A stretch of 64,000 nt of DNA from Rhodanobacter sp. DHB23. Lineage in GTDB: Bacteria; Pseudomonadota; Gammaproteobacteria; Xanthomonadales; Rhodanobacteraceae. The translations under genes were made by a program, and so were the position numbers. This document shows positions 26,194 to 34,602 of the stretch, in pieces. Each line of letters opens with the position of its first letter. Position 1 is the stretch's first letter. The notes below the pieces were generated by a model that saw nothing but the letters and a program-made list of their open reading frames with translations, made no database searches and was not told the DNA's origin. The DNA lies in assembly GCF_014842975.1 (NCBI RefSeq), contig NZ_JACYXK010000029.1, positions 558,001-622,000 of the forward strand, written 5' to 3'.

Positions 26194-27863
26194 ACGCGGC
26201 ACCGGCTGCCACCGCCGCGCCGGGCGCCAGCCGCGGCGCGGACGTGCTGGCCGGCCTGTCGATCGCCGGGCTGCTGTTGCCCGAGGCGGTGGCGTACTCG
26301 GGCATCGCCGGCTTGCTGCCGCAGGCCGGCGTGATCGCGTTGTTCGTCGGCCTGGTCTGCTACGGCCTGCTCGGCCGCAGCCGCTATGCCATCGTCTCGG
26401 CCACCTCGTCCTCGGCCGCGGTGCTGGCTGCCGGCACGCTGGCGCTGGCCGGCCCGGACGCGGCTTCGCGCGCAGCCGTGGCGGCGACTCTGGTGCTGCT
26501 CACCGGTGGCTGTTTCCTGGTGGCGGGCGCCGCGCGCCTGGGCGGCTTGTCGCAGCTGATCGCGCGGCCGGTGCTGCGCGGCTTCACCTTCGGGCTGGCC
26601 TGCGTCATCGCGTTGAAGCAGCTGCCGAACCTGTGCGGATTGCCGGGCCTGCATGGCGACTTCGTGCCGCTGTTGCTGGCGACGCTGCTGCAGTCGGCCA
26701 GCCGCGTCCAGCCGGCCACGATGGGCGCGGGCGTGGTCGCGCTGCTGCTGCTGTTCCTGTGCGAGCGTGTGCGGCGCCTGCCCGGCAGCCTGCTGGTGAT
26801 CGTGCTGGGCGTGGCCGCCTCCAACTGGCTGGCAGCGCATGGCGTGGCGCTCACCGGCGCGATCGACCTCGCACCAGCCTGGGGCTGGCCGACGTGGCCC
26901 ACGAGCAACCAGTGGCTACCCAGCATCGAGCTGGCCGCGGCCCTGCTGCTGGTGCTCTACGCGGAATCGTATGGCGCGATCCGCGCGTTCGCGCTGAAGC
27001 ACGGCGACCCGGTGGACGCGAACCGCGACCTGCTGGTGATCGGCATGGCGAATGCGCTGTCCGGCCTGCTGCACGGCATGCCGGTCGGCGCCGGTTATTC
27101 CGGCACCTCGGCGAACGAGGCCGTCGGCGCGCGTTCGCGGCTGGCCGGGCTGGTCGCCGCGGCCACCCTGCTGCTGCTGGTCCTGCTGCTGCTGCGCTGG
27201 ATCGAGCGGATTCCCGAACCGGTGCTGGCGGCGATCGTGATCCATGCGGTGAGCAAGTCGTGGCGGCTGTCGGTGTTCAAGCCCTATCTGCAGTGGCGGC
27301 GCGACCGGCTGGTGGCGCTGGCCGCGGTGGTCGCGGTGCTGGCGCTGGGCATCCTCAACGGCTTGCTGGTGGCCATCGCCTTCAGTCTGGTGATGTTGTT
27401 GCGCCAGCTCGCCACGCCTCGCCTCAGCGAATTGGGCCAGTTGCCCGGCAGCCATGATTTCGTGGGCATCGGCGAACACCCGTCCGCGCTGCCGCCGCCA
27501 GGCATGCTGATCCTGCGGCCGGAGGAGCCGCTGTTCTTCGCCAACGCGGAATCGATCCTGGCACTGGCGCGGCAGCAGGTCGCCAGCCATCCCGGCGCAC
27601 GGATGGTGGTGCTCAGCCTGGAGGAATCGCCCGACCTGGACAGCACCGCGCTGGAGGCCCTGGCGGATTTCGCCGCATGGCTGGGCGCGCGCGGCACCGT
27701 GCTGCGGGTGGCGCGCCTCAAGGACACGGTGCATGATTTGCTGTTGCGCGCGGCGCTGCCCCAGCTTCCGCCACAGGCGCTTGATTACTGGAGCGTGGAG
27801 GACGCCGTCGCGACGGCGACTGCCATCTCCGCGCAGCAACCGAACGGGACACCCTCGCAGTGA
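26190..27863 (+). CDS. SulP-family anion permease with STAS domain
   Basis: This 557-aa inner-membrane protein has about 10-12 hydrophobic helices. The SulP N-terminal signature is present (DVLAGLSIAGLLLPEAVAYSGIAGLLPQAG), as is the conserved GMPVGAGYSGTSANEAVGARSRLAGLV. A C-terminal STAS domain (about residues 440-545) includes MVVLSLEESPDLDSTALEALADFAAWL. SulP proteins carry sulfate, bicarbonate, C4-dicarboxylates or similar anions, so the substrate is open. The ATG overlaps the ParB-like stop, and the stop overlaps the GTG of the DUF885 gene, so all three are coupled. Confidence 0.9.
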   Translation: MNAAPAATAAPGASRGADVLAGLSIAGLLLPEAVAYSGIAGLLPQAGVIALFVGLVCYGLLGRSRYAIVSATSSSAAVLAAGTLALAGPDAASRAAVAATLVLLTGGCFLVAGAARLGGLSQLIARPVLRGFTFGLACVIALKQLPNLCGLPGLHGDFVPLLLATLLQSASRVQPATMGAGVVALLLLFLCERVRRLPGSLLVIVLGVAASNWLAAHGVALTGAIDLAPAWGWPTWPTSNQWLPSIELAAALLLVLYAESYGAIRAFALKHGDPVDANRDLLVIGMANALSGLLHGMPVGAGYSGTSANEAVGARSRLAGLVAAATLLLLVLLLLRWIERIPEPVLAAIVIHAVSKSWRLSVFKPYLQWRRDRLVALAAVVAVLALGILNGLLVAIAFSLVMLLRQLATPRLSELGQLPGSHDFVGIGEHPSALPPPGMLILRPEEPLFFANAESILALARQQVASHPGARMVVLSLEESPDLDSTALEALADFAAWLGARGTVLRVARLKDTVHDLLLRAALPQLPPQALDYWSVEDAVATATAISAQQPNGTPSQ

Positions 27864-29620
27864 AGAAGATCGTTACGAACCTGCAGTGGCTGGCGCTTGG
27901 CATGGCGCTGGCCGCACCGGCATGGGCGGGGCAGGACGCCGATGCGCGTTTCAAGCAGATCTACACCGACGAATGGGCATGGCGCACCGGGCAGGCGGGC
28001 ATCAGTGCCTCGGGCGAAGCGCAGCCGAACGACGGCCGCCTGGATGCCGTGGACGCCGCCAGCCAGCGGCAGCGCCTCGATTACTGGTTGAACGTGCTCA
28101 AGCAGCTCCACGGCATCGATCCAGGCCAGCTTTCGCCGGAAGACCGCGTGAACTACGCGGTGTACCGCGAGCAGATCCGCAACTTCGTTGCCGACCAGAA
28201 ATTCATGAACTGGCAGATGCCGTTCAACAGCGATTCGGCGTTCTGGAGCGACCTCGGCGACGACCTGGGCGGCGACCGCCTGCGCAGCGCGGACGACTAC
28301 CGCCGCTACCTCGATCGCCTCGGCCAGGTCCCGCACTACTTCCAGCAACAGATCGACAACATGCGGCTGGGCCTCAAGCGCGGCTTCAGCGTGCCACGCG
28401 CGGTACTCACGGGCCGCGACAAATCCATCGCCGCGGTGGCGGATCTCACCGACCCCACGGCCAGCAGCTTCTATGCGCCGTTCGAGCAGATGCCGGCGAG
28501 CATCCCCGACGACCAGGCGCAGGCGCTGCGCGGCGAGGCGCTGCAGCGCATCCGCGACCAGGTGATCCCCGCCTACGCGAACCTGCTGAAATTCTTCGAC
28601 GAGGAGTACGTGCCGCAGGCGCGCAGCACGCTGGCCGCCGAGGCGTTGCCGAACGGCAAGGCGTACTACCGCCAGCAGATCCGCGAATACACCACGCTCG
28701 ACCTCTCGCCCGACCAGATCCACCAGATCGGCCTGGACCAGGTGGCGAAGATCCACGCGCAGATGCTGGACGTGATGAAGCAGACCGGCTTCAAGGGCAG
28801 CTTCGCCGACTTCCTCAACTACCTGCGCACCGACCCGCAGTTCTACGCCAGGACGCCGCAGGAACTGCTGGACAAGACCGCGTGGGTGGCGAAGGAAGTG
28901 GACGGCAAGATGTCCCGCTTCTTCGGCCACCTGCCGCGCCTGCGCTTCACCATCGTGCCGGTGCCGGCCGACATCGCGCCGTATTACACCTCCGGCCGCG
29001 GCGGCGCCGACGCGTACCTGGTCAACACCTACGACCTGAAGTCGCGCGCGCTGTACAACATGCCCGCGCTGACCCTGCACGAGAGCTACCCCGGCCATTC
29101 GCTGCAGTTGGAGCTGGCCGAGGAGCAGCACAACTTCCCCGCCTTCCGCCGCGACGGCTACATCTCCGCCTATGGCGAGGGCTGGGGCCTGTACTCCGAA
29201 TACCTCGGCAACGAGATGGGCATCTACCAGACGCCCTACCAGCAGTTCGGCTACCTCACCTACCAGATGTGGCGCGCCTGCCGGCTGGTGGTCGATACCG
29301 GCATCCACCACCTGGGCTGGACGCGCCAGCAGGCCATCGACTACCTCACCGGCAACACCGCGCTCAGCCCGCTGGAAATCGCCAACGAGGTGGACCGCTA
29401 CATCAGCTGGCCCGGCCAGGCCGACAGCTACGAGCTGGGTTATCTCACCATCCTGCGGCTGCGCGCCAAGGCAGAGAAGGCGCTGGGCGACAAGTTCGAC
29501 ATCCGTGCCTTCCACGACACCGTGCTCTCCACCGGCTCGGTGCCGCTGCCGGTGCTGGAGCAGCGCATCGACCGCTTCATCGCCGAGGGTGGGCCGGAGC
29601 CGGATTTCGACAAGGACTGA
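27860..29620 (+). CDS. Exported DUF885-family (putative metallopeptidase) protein
   Basis: This 586-aa protein begins with GTG at 27860, overlapping the SulP stop (GTGA). A signal peptide (MKKIVTNLQWLALGMALAAPAWAG) directs export. The DUF885 core contains TLHESYPGHSLQLE near residue 410, resembling an HExxxGH zinc site, and YGEGWGLYSEYLGNEMG further on, which supplies the likely second-helix ligand. Members look like gluzincin-type carboxypeptidases, though activity is rarely shown. Translational coupling to a permease suggests shared expression, with no obvious common substrate. Confidence 0.88.
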   Translation: MKKIVTNLQWLALGMALAAPAWAGQDADARFKQIYTDEWAWRTGQAGISASGEAQPNDGRLDAVDAASQRQRLDYWLNVLKQLHGIDPGQLSPEDRVNYAVYREQIRNFVADQKFMNWQMPFNSDSAFWSDLGDDLGGDRLRSADDYRRYLDRLGQVPHYFQQQIDNMRLGLKRGFSVPRAVLTGRDKSIAAVADLTDPTASSFYAPFEQMPASIPDDQAQALRGEALQRIRDQVIPAYANLLKFFDEEYVPQARSTLAAEALPNGKAYYRQQIREYTTLDLSPDQIHQIGLDQVAKIHAQMLDVMKQTGFKGSFADFLNYLRTDPQFYARTPQELLDKTAWVAKEVDGKMSRFFGHLPRLRFTIVPVPADIAPYYTSGRGGADAYLVNTYDLKSRALYNMPALTLHESYPGHSLQLELAEEQHNFPAFRRDGYISAYGEGWGLYSEYLGNEMGIYQTPYQQFGYLTYQMWRACRLVVDTGIHHLGWTRQQAIDYLTGNTALSPLEIANEVDRYISWPGQADSYELGYLTILRLRAKAEKALGDKFDIRAFHDTVLSTGSVPLPVLEQRIDRFIAEGGPEPDFDKD

Positions 29621-29764
29621 AGACGCCGGCAGGCAGGTGCACGTGCGGAACACACCTGTGGTTGCGCGGGGCGACCTGGTTGCCCAAGATGCTCTCCATG
29701 TCCTTGGCTTGTTCCGCCGGGGAAGTGGGGATAATTGGCGGCCATGGACAGGGGGGGCGCGGGT

Positions 29765-30631
29765 ATGACGCAATTCTCCAAGCCGGGGCCGCTGGTGGCT
29801 TCGGTCAGCGTCCTTTTGATCGTTGCCGAGGCATACATGGCCGTGCGCATGCCGCTCATGGCCGTTGCTTGTGCGGTGCAGGCGCTGGTGCTCGGCGGCT
29901 TGTGCTGGCTGACGGCGCGATGGGCACCCGCGGCAAGCGATTTCCCGGTACGCGGGAGGCTTCTTCCGCTGCAGCTTGGGTTGTGTCTCGCATTGCCGCT
30001 TGCCATGAGTTTCCGCGGCGATTTCACCGCCTCGAACGGCGCGGGCGGCGTGGTGCCGCACTGGGTGGCGCTTCACCACACCCTCTTTGCTGCATTCGGC
30101 CGCGTCATGCCCGGCGATATCGCCCTGGGATGCGTGAACGTACTCGACTACTTCGGGATCGCGGCCGTCGCCCTCATGCTGCTCGGAGTGCCATGGCGGG
30201 CCATGGGACTCGGCCCATTCAACCCCGGCTCACGACGGATCCCCCTGACTTGGCTGGCCGTACCGGTTGCAGGACTGTGCTTCGCCCTTGTGGCCAGGAG
30301 CGCACCACCCTTGGGTGTATTCAGGAACCTGGGCGGAAACATGCTGCAGAACGGATTCTCCGAGGAGTTTCTTTTCCGGGGCGCCATGCTCGGACGCTTT
30401 CGGACACTCATGAGCAACAACGTTGCCTTGCTGGCCCAGGCGATGCTTTTCGGGCTATGGCATCTGTCGAATGACTATGCAATGGCGAGGGGGGACATCG
30501 CACTCACCTTGGCCTCGGCACTTTGCAACCATGCCGTCATGGGCTATGCCATGGGGTTCCTGACGCTGCGGACCGGCAATATCGCCGGTGCCTCGCTCTT
30601 CCACGGGATTCTGGATACGGTGACGGGATAA
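29765..30631 (+). CDS. CPBP-family intramembrane protease-like protein
   Basis: This protein of about 288 aa has seven or eight hydrophobic segments. The CPBP (Abi/CAAX protease-like) motifs are present: SEEFLFRGAMLGRF with the catalytic Glu pair, FGLWHLSND with the conserved His, and a final ASLFHGILD. It probably sits in the inner membrane. Family roles include prenyl-peptide processing and immunity to bacteriocins, but the function here is unknown. ATG 29765 follows a G-rich Shine-Dalgarno. An ATG at 29744 and a TTG at 29735 are alternatives. Confidence 0.82.
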   Translation: MTQFSKPGPLVASVSVLLIVAEAYMAVRMPLMAVACAVQALVLGGLCWLTARWAPAASDFPVRGRLLPLQLGLCLALPLAMSFRGDFTASNGAGGVVPHWVALHHTLFAAFGRVMPGDIALGCVNVLDYFGIAAVALMLLGVPWRAMGLGPFNPGSRRIPLTWLAVPVAGLCFALVARSAPPLGVFRNLGGNMLQNGFSEEFLFRGAMLGRFRTLMSNNVALLAQAMLFGLWHLSNDYAMARGDIALTLASALCNHAVMGYAMGFLTLRTGNIAGASLFHGILDTVTG

Positions 30632-30832
30632 GGTCCGGGCCGTCGGCGGCGCCTGTTGTCGGAACCAGGGATATCGACAAGGACCCTGTGGACGTCCCGC
30701 GCTCCTTCTGCGAATCCGTGCAGCGCGGCGGCAAGGTTTGCGTGTACCTGCATCCGGGCAGGTTCGGCCTGCGCGGGATGCAGGTGGGCGATTGCGGGCA
30801 GGCGGGCAATCACCGCGGGTAATGCGGTTTCA

Positions 30833-30862
30833 TTGGACGAGGCTGCTGTTTTACAGTAAATT
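30833..30862 (+). promoter_or_regulatory. Promoter and operator of the antitoxin-toxin genes
   Basis: TTGGAC (30833-30838), an 18-bp spacer and TAAATT (30857-30862) form a plausible sigma-70 promoter. The palindrome TTTACAGTAAA (30850-30860) overlaps the -10 region, as expected for autorepression by an Xre/MbcA-type antitoxin. The rest of the gap from 30632 shows no gene. Confidence 0.5.
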
Positions 30863-30892
30863 GCCAATGTGCTTCACATGGAGAGTTTCGAC

Positions 30893-31306
30893 ATGAACGC
30901 ACATGCCGGTCGCATCGCCGAAGCCGCACCGCGCTACCTGCCAACGGACGCGGCGCTGGCCGCGCCCGCGCTGCGCAGCTTCTTCCGTCTTGCCGGGCAC
31001 TGGGACCTGCGCGTTGCCGAACAGCGCAAGCTGCTCGGCGATCCGCCCGAATCCACGTTCTACAAGTGGAAGCGCGAGCAGACCGGCGGCCTTGGCCGCG
31101 ACACGCTGGAGCGCATCAGCTACCTGCTGGGCATCTGGAAGGCGCTGCAGATCCTTTTCCCCGATCCGGCGCAGGCCGACGCGTGGCTGCGCAAGCCGAA
31201 TACCGCACCGCTGTTCGGTGGGCACTCCGCGCTGGAACGCATGCTGTCGGGCAATGTGGCCGACCTGTTCGTGGTGCGTCAGTACCTGGACGCGCAGCGC
31301 GGCTGA
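30893..31306 (+). CDS. MbcA/ParS/Xre-type antitoxin (DUF2384)
   Basis: This protein of about 137 aa has the antitoxin layout: an N-terminal helical region with an Xre-like segment (LRVAEQRKLLGDPPESTFYKWKREQ). The MbcA/ParS toxin-binding domain follows, with the signature LLGIWKALQILFPDPAQADAWLRKPNTAPLFGGHSALERMLSG. It neutralises the RES-domain toxin encoded downstream. ATG 30893 was chosen for its GGAGAG Shine-Dalgarno; upstream starts at 30878 and GTG 30869 remain possible. An unusual 178-bp gap holding palindromic repeats separates it from its toxin. Confidence 0.9.
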   Translation: MNAHAGRIAEAAPRYLPTDAALAAPALRSFFRLAGHWDLRVAEQRKLLGDPPESTFYKWKREQTGGLGRDTLERISYLLGIWKALQILFPDPAQADAWLRKPNTAPLFGGHSALERMLSGNVADLFVVRQYLDAQRG

Positions 31307-31362
31307 AGTGGTGTCGGGCTACCGATCGCGCTCCGCGAGATCGCGAATCGTCATGCTTGCCT

Positions 31363-31459
31363 CCTCCCCCTGCATGCAGGGGGAGGTTGGGAAAGGGTGA
31401 TCTCTGTTGCTGCATGGACAAGCACTCCACCCCAGCCCTCCCCTGCAAGCAGGGGAGGG
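31363..31459. repeat. Paired palindromic repeat (family A) between antitoxin and toxin
   Basis: Two hairpins lie in the antitoxin-toxin gap. The first is a perfect 24-bp palindrome (31363-31386, half CCTCCCCCTGCA). The second has 11-bp arms CCCTCCCCTGC and complement (31436-31446 and 31449-31459). The same pair of hairpins in the same order lies at 56312-56405 in the RND operon. The layout resembles REP/BIME elements. Confidence 0.8.
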
Positions 31460-31484
31460 AGTTACCTGACGCCATGGAGCGCAC

Positions 31485-32189
31485 ATGCCCGCCGATCTTC
31501 CACCCGTCCGCCGCATCCGCTGGAGCCAGGCCTACCGCATCGTGCCCAGCCGCTTTCCGCCGGTGGGCGTGTACGACCGCATCGCCGATCCCGCCGATCT
31601 CGACGCGGTGTTCGCGATCGAGGCGCTGACCAATCCGCGCCTGCGCGAGGAAGCGGGCGCCTTGAAACTGGTGCCACGCGAGCACCGCATCAGCGGCCCG
31701 GGCTCGACGCCGGTGATGGCCGCGTTCACGCACTTGAATCCGGAAGGCAGCCGCTTTTCCGACGGCAGCTGGGGCGTGTTCTACGCCGCGCACAGCGTGG
31801 CCACGGCGGTGGAGGAAACCGTCTACCACCGCGAACGCTTCCTCGCCGCCACCCGCGAGCCGGCCTGCGACGTCCAGATGCGTTGCTACCGCACCCGCAT
31901 CGACAGTCGCCTGCACGACGTCCGCGGCGGCTGGAAGAAGGAACACGATGCAAGCGTCTATACAGCCAGCGTCAGGCTCGCGCGCACGCTGCGCGAGGGC
32001 GGCTCCAACGGCATCGTCTACGACAGCGTGCGCGACCGTGGCGGCGAATGCGTGGCCGCGTTCCAGCCCGACGTGGTGGCGCCCTGCGTGCAGGCGCAGC
32101 ATTTGATCTATCGTTGGGACGGCACGCGCATCGCGCAGGTGCTGGAAGTGTCGGAACTCGCACGAAACACTCCAAGGGAGACACGATGA
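31485..32189 (+). CDS. RES-domain toxin
   Basis: This 234-aa RES-family toxin forms type II pairs with MbcA/ParS antitoxins. Known members degrade NAD+ (MbcT, Res) or ADP-ribosylate targets (ParT). The domain carries the Arg of AYRIVPSRFPPVGVYDR, the Tyr/Ser/Glu region WGVFYAAHSVATAVEETVYHRERF, and GSNGIVYDSVRDRGGECVAAF near the C-terminus. A GGAG Shine-Dalgarno precedes ATG 31485. The stop overlaps the ATG of an SGNH hydrolase by 4 bp, which is unusual for this toxin class. Confidence 0.9.
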   Translation: MPADLPPVRRIRWSQAYRIVPSRFPPVGVYDRIADPADLDAVFAIEALTNPRLREEAGALKLVPREHRISGPGSTPVMAAFTHLNPEGSRFSDGSWGVFYAAHSVATAVEETVYHRERFLAATREPACDVQMRCYRTRIDSRLHDVRGGWKKEHDASVYTASVRLARTLREGGSNGIVYDSVRDRGGECVAAFQPDVVAPCVQAQHLIYRWDGTRIAQVLEVSELARNTPRETR

Positions 32190-32854
32190 AACGCTGGCTG
32201 ATCCTGCTGTTCGCCTTGCTGCCGCTGTGCGCTTTCGCGCGCACGACCAACGATCACACGCAGTGGAATGCCGATATCGCGGCATTCGAGCAGGCTGACC
32301 GCGCACAGCCGCCACCAGCCGGCGCAGTATTGTTCATCGGCAGTTCGTCGATCCGCTTCTGGAAGACGCTGGCAAGCGATTTCCCCGAAGTGCCGACGAT
32401 CAACCGCGGTTTCGGCGGTTCGGAGATTGCCGACAGCACGTTCTTCGCCGATCGCATCGTGGCGCCGTACCACCCGCGCGCCATCGTGATGTATGCGGGC
32501 GACAACGACATCGAGGCGGGCAACAGCCCGCAACAGGTGCGCGACGATTTCGCGGCCTTCGTGCGCAAGGCACGCGCGGTCGACCCCAATGTGCCGATCG
32601 CTTTCATCGCGATCAAGCCCAGCATGGCGCGCAAGGCTCTGCTGCCGAAGATCCGCGAGGCGAACGCCCTGGTGCGCGTTTACGCAGCCACGCAGAAGCA
32701 GGTGGCCTACCTGGACATCTTCACGCCGATGCTGGGCCAGGACGGCCAGCCGCAAGCCAAATGGTTCATTCAGGATGGGCTGCACATGAATCGCAGTGGC
32801 TACGAGTTGTGGATAGGCATCGTGCGGCCGTGGGTGGATGCGCACGGGCATTGA
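32186..32854 (+). CDS. Secreted SGNH/GDSL-family hydrolase
   Basis: This 222-aa protein has a signal peptide (MKRWLILLFALLPLCAFA). SGNH blocks are FIGSSSIRFWKTLASDFP (block I serine), NRGFGGSEIAD (block II glycine), MYAGDNDIEAG (block III asparagine) and FIQDGLHMNRSGY (block V Asp/His). It is likely an esterase or lipase acting on envelope lipids or acylated sugars. Its start is coupled (ATGA) to the RES toxin stop. Because it is exported while RES toxins act in the cytoplasm, a shared role is unclear and may only be co-expression. Confidence 0.88.
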   Translation: MKRWLILLFALLPLCAFARTTNDHTQWNADIAAFEQADRAQPPPAGAVLFIGSSSIRFWKTLASDFPEVPTINRGFGGSEIADSTFFADRIVAPYHPRAIVMYAGDNDIEAGNSPQQVRDDFAAFVRKARAVDPNVPIAFIAIKPSMARKALLPKIREANALVRVYAATQKQVAYLDIFTPMLGQDGQPQAKWFIQDGLHMNRSGYELWIGIVRPWVDAHGH

Positions 32855-32932
32855 TGCCGGGCTCGCACGAGATTTGACCGTGCTTTAGCGAACTCTGCAT
32901 TCGACCCAGGACCGATATTTCGAAATCATTCC

Positions 32933-33550
32933 ATGATGGCGGGCAGCGTGGATACAGAGCACCGAATGGAAGGCGACCATCGCATCAAGGTAGTCCACCG
33001 GCGAACGCCGGAATCGGCGAAGATGGTGGCCAACGTCAAACGGGCAGCGCAGATCACCGCCGTGCTCAACCGCTTGACGTTCAACGACGCCGACGAAGTC
33101 CGCGCCGTGTTCAGCGAACTCACAGGCCAGACGGTGGACGAGAGCTTCATGCTCATCCCGCCTTTCTACACGGCCGGCGGCGACGAAATTCGCGTCGGCC
33201 GGAATGTCTTCGTGAATCAGAACTGCACCTTCTATGACCTCGGCGGCATCCACATCGGGGACGACGTGATGATCGGACCGAATGTCAGCATCATCACGGC
33301 AGGCCATCCGCTGGCCCCGTCGCAGCGCAGATCCGTCACGGTCGGAAAGCGCATCGTGATCGAGCGAAACGTGTGGGTCGCGGCTGGCGCAATCATCATC
33401 GGTGGAGTGACGGTGGGCGAGAACTCGGTCGTGGCTGCTGGTTCCGTCGTTACCAAGGATGTACCGCCGAATAGCTTCGTGGCAGGAAATCCGGCGCGCT
33501 TCATCCGTTCGGTCAGCGATGAGGCGCCTCTCGAGGGTGGTGCTGAATGA
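32933..33550 (+). CDS. Hexapeptide-repeat O-acetyltransferase (LacA/Maa/NodL type)
   Basis: This protein of about 205 aa has a left-handed beta-helix of hexapeptide repeats (IRVGRNVFVNQNCTF, IHIGDDVMIGPNVSI, ERNVWVAAGAIIIGGVTVGEN, VVAAGSVVTKDVP) and the family ending FVAGNPARFIR. The catalytic His lies in SIITAGHPLAP. It transfers acetyl from acetyl-CoA to a sugar or similar hydroxyl. The N-terminal half matches Maa/LacA proteins. Alternative ATG codons at 32936 and about 32966 are possible. It appears monocistronic. Confidence 0.88.
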   Translation: MMAGSVDTEHRMEGDHRIKVVHRRTPESAKMVANVKRAAQITAVLNRLTFNDADEVRAVFSELTGQTVDESFMLIPPFYTAGGDEIRVGRNVFVNQNCTFYDLGGIHIGDDVMIGPNVSIITAGHPLAPSQRRSVTVGKRIVIERNVWVAAGAIIIGGVTVGENSVVAAGSVVTKDVPPNSFVAGNPARFIRSVSDEAPLEGGAE

Positions 33551-33593
33551 AGCGTCACCTGTCACCTGGATAAGCGCGGGGCATCGGCCGCGC

Positions 33594-34481
33594 TCACGCG
33601 ATGCTTAGCCTGCCGCTCATGAGCGCTTCCTGCGCGTTGCGCTCCCCCAGCGCCCATGCGTCGAGCACCGTGGCGCGCACCGTGCAGTCGAGCATGCCCA
33701 CAGGTACACGCGTGCCGGGTTGCCAATAGTTGCGCCCGTTGACGCGAAACAGGGAAGGCAACTTCGGATAGTGGCGGGTCAACAACACGAGCGTTCGCGC
33801 TTTCTCGCTGTCGCTTTGCGGCGGCAGCGGCGCATTGTCGATGTAGCCGCCGTCGAAGGCGTATTCGCCATCGATGCATCGCGCAGGGATGAAAGGGAGT
33901 GCGGCGCCTGCAGCCGCCAGCAATGCGTGGGCGTCGCCGAGGCTGCTGCAATCGTGCAGCGCGCGGAATTCCTGTCGCAGGCCGAGTCGGCGCGGCAGCC
34001 TGGGATGCAATGGCCCGCGCAGGAACTTGTCCGCGAGGTAGGTCAGCGTAGCGATTCCAATGGAGCCGCGCAGTCCCAGCCAGCGCGCCGGCCGGGTGAT
34101 CGCCACCTGCAGACGATGCCTCGACTGCCGCAGCGCCTGGAAATGCTCGGCATCGACGAAACTGGCCAGCCATGCCGGATAGATGCGGCGATGCGCATAG
34201 TGCAGTCGCCCGCGCAGCAGGCCGCGCCATTCGAACATGCGAACCTGCCCGGCATACAGACGCTGGCAGCTCGCAAGCGCAGCTTGCGGCCCGGCGGTGA
34301 GGAAGGCGGCAGCCACGGCGGCGCCGCCGCTGGTACCCACGAGTTGCGTGGGCAATCGCCAGTGCTGCGCCAGCAGATGCGAGATCGCGCCCGCTTGCCA
34401 CCAGCAGCGGTTGCCGCCGCCGGCGAAGATCAGGGTGTCGATGGAGGCAAGGTCGAGGCTGGCGAGCGATTCGACGAGCAT
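33594..34481 (-). CDS. Patatin-like phospholipase, cytoplasmic
   Basis: This 295-aa patatin-domain protein has no signal peptide. The oxyanion loop is FAGGGNRCWWQAGAISHL, the nucleophile elbow is GTSGGA and the catalytic Asp lies in AFDGGYIDNAPLP. Trp residues in the loop and the Arg/Trp-rich middle (MFEWRGLLRGRLHYAHRRIYPAWLASF) set it apart from the RssA-like lipoprotein at 20.4 kb. It likely hydrolyses acyl esters of phospholipids. ATG 34481 gives the usual start just before the first strand. Confidence 0.85.
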   Translation of the reverse strand: MLVESLASLDLASIDTLIFAGGGNRCWWQAGAISHLLAQHWRLPTQLVGTSGGAAVAAAFLTAGPQAALASCQRLYAGQVRMFEWRGLLRGRLHYAHRRIYPAWLASFVDAEHFQALRQSRHRLQVAITRPARWLGLRGSIGIATLTYLADKFLRGPLHPRLPRRLGLRQEFRALHDCSSLGDAHALLAAAGAALPFIPARCIDGEYAFDGGYIDNAPLPPQSDSEKARTLVLLTRHYPKLPSLFRVNGRNYWQPGTRVPVGMLDCTVRATVLDAWALGERNAQEALMSGRLSIA

Positions 34482-34554
34482 GGTTTCCCTGCATGGCGGG
34501 TGGACAAGTCCATCGCATGGAGGCGTCGCCGATCCGATGCAAGGCCGCGATACG

Positions 34555-34577
34555 AAAAAGCCGGCACAGGGCCGGCT
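34555..34577 (-). terminator. Intrinsic terminator of phhA
   Basis: On the minus strand a 7-bp stem (AGCCGGC/GCCGGCT, 34559-34565 and 34571-34577) with a 5-nt loop is followed by a five-base T-run (34555-34559 on the complement). It lies about 25 bp beyond the phhA stop. Confidence 0.88.
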
Positions 34578-34602
34578 CGATTCGCGCGTGTGCAAATGCA
34601 GC

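Noticed and set aside
27785-30079. Minus-strand frame of 764 codons opposite the DUF885 gene
   Set aside because: Antisense shadow with no motifs. The DUF885 gene on the plus strand has a signal peptide and metal-site motif.
30523-30859. Several short frames downstream of the CPBP gene
   Set aside because: Overlapping frames on both strands without motifs or ribosome sites. The region more likely holds the antitoxin promoter.
31363-31459. Possible CRISPR-like array from repeated GC-rich units
   Set aside because: Only two hairpins, not direct repeats with unique spacers, and no cas genes nearby.
33594-34481. Patatin gene as a CBASS/anti-phage effector
   Set aside because: No cyclase, NLR or other defence partner is adjacent. 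It appears to be a stand-alone patatin gene.
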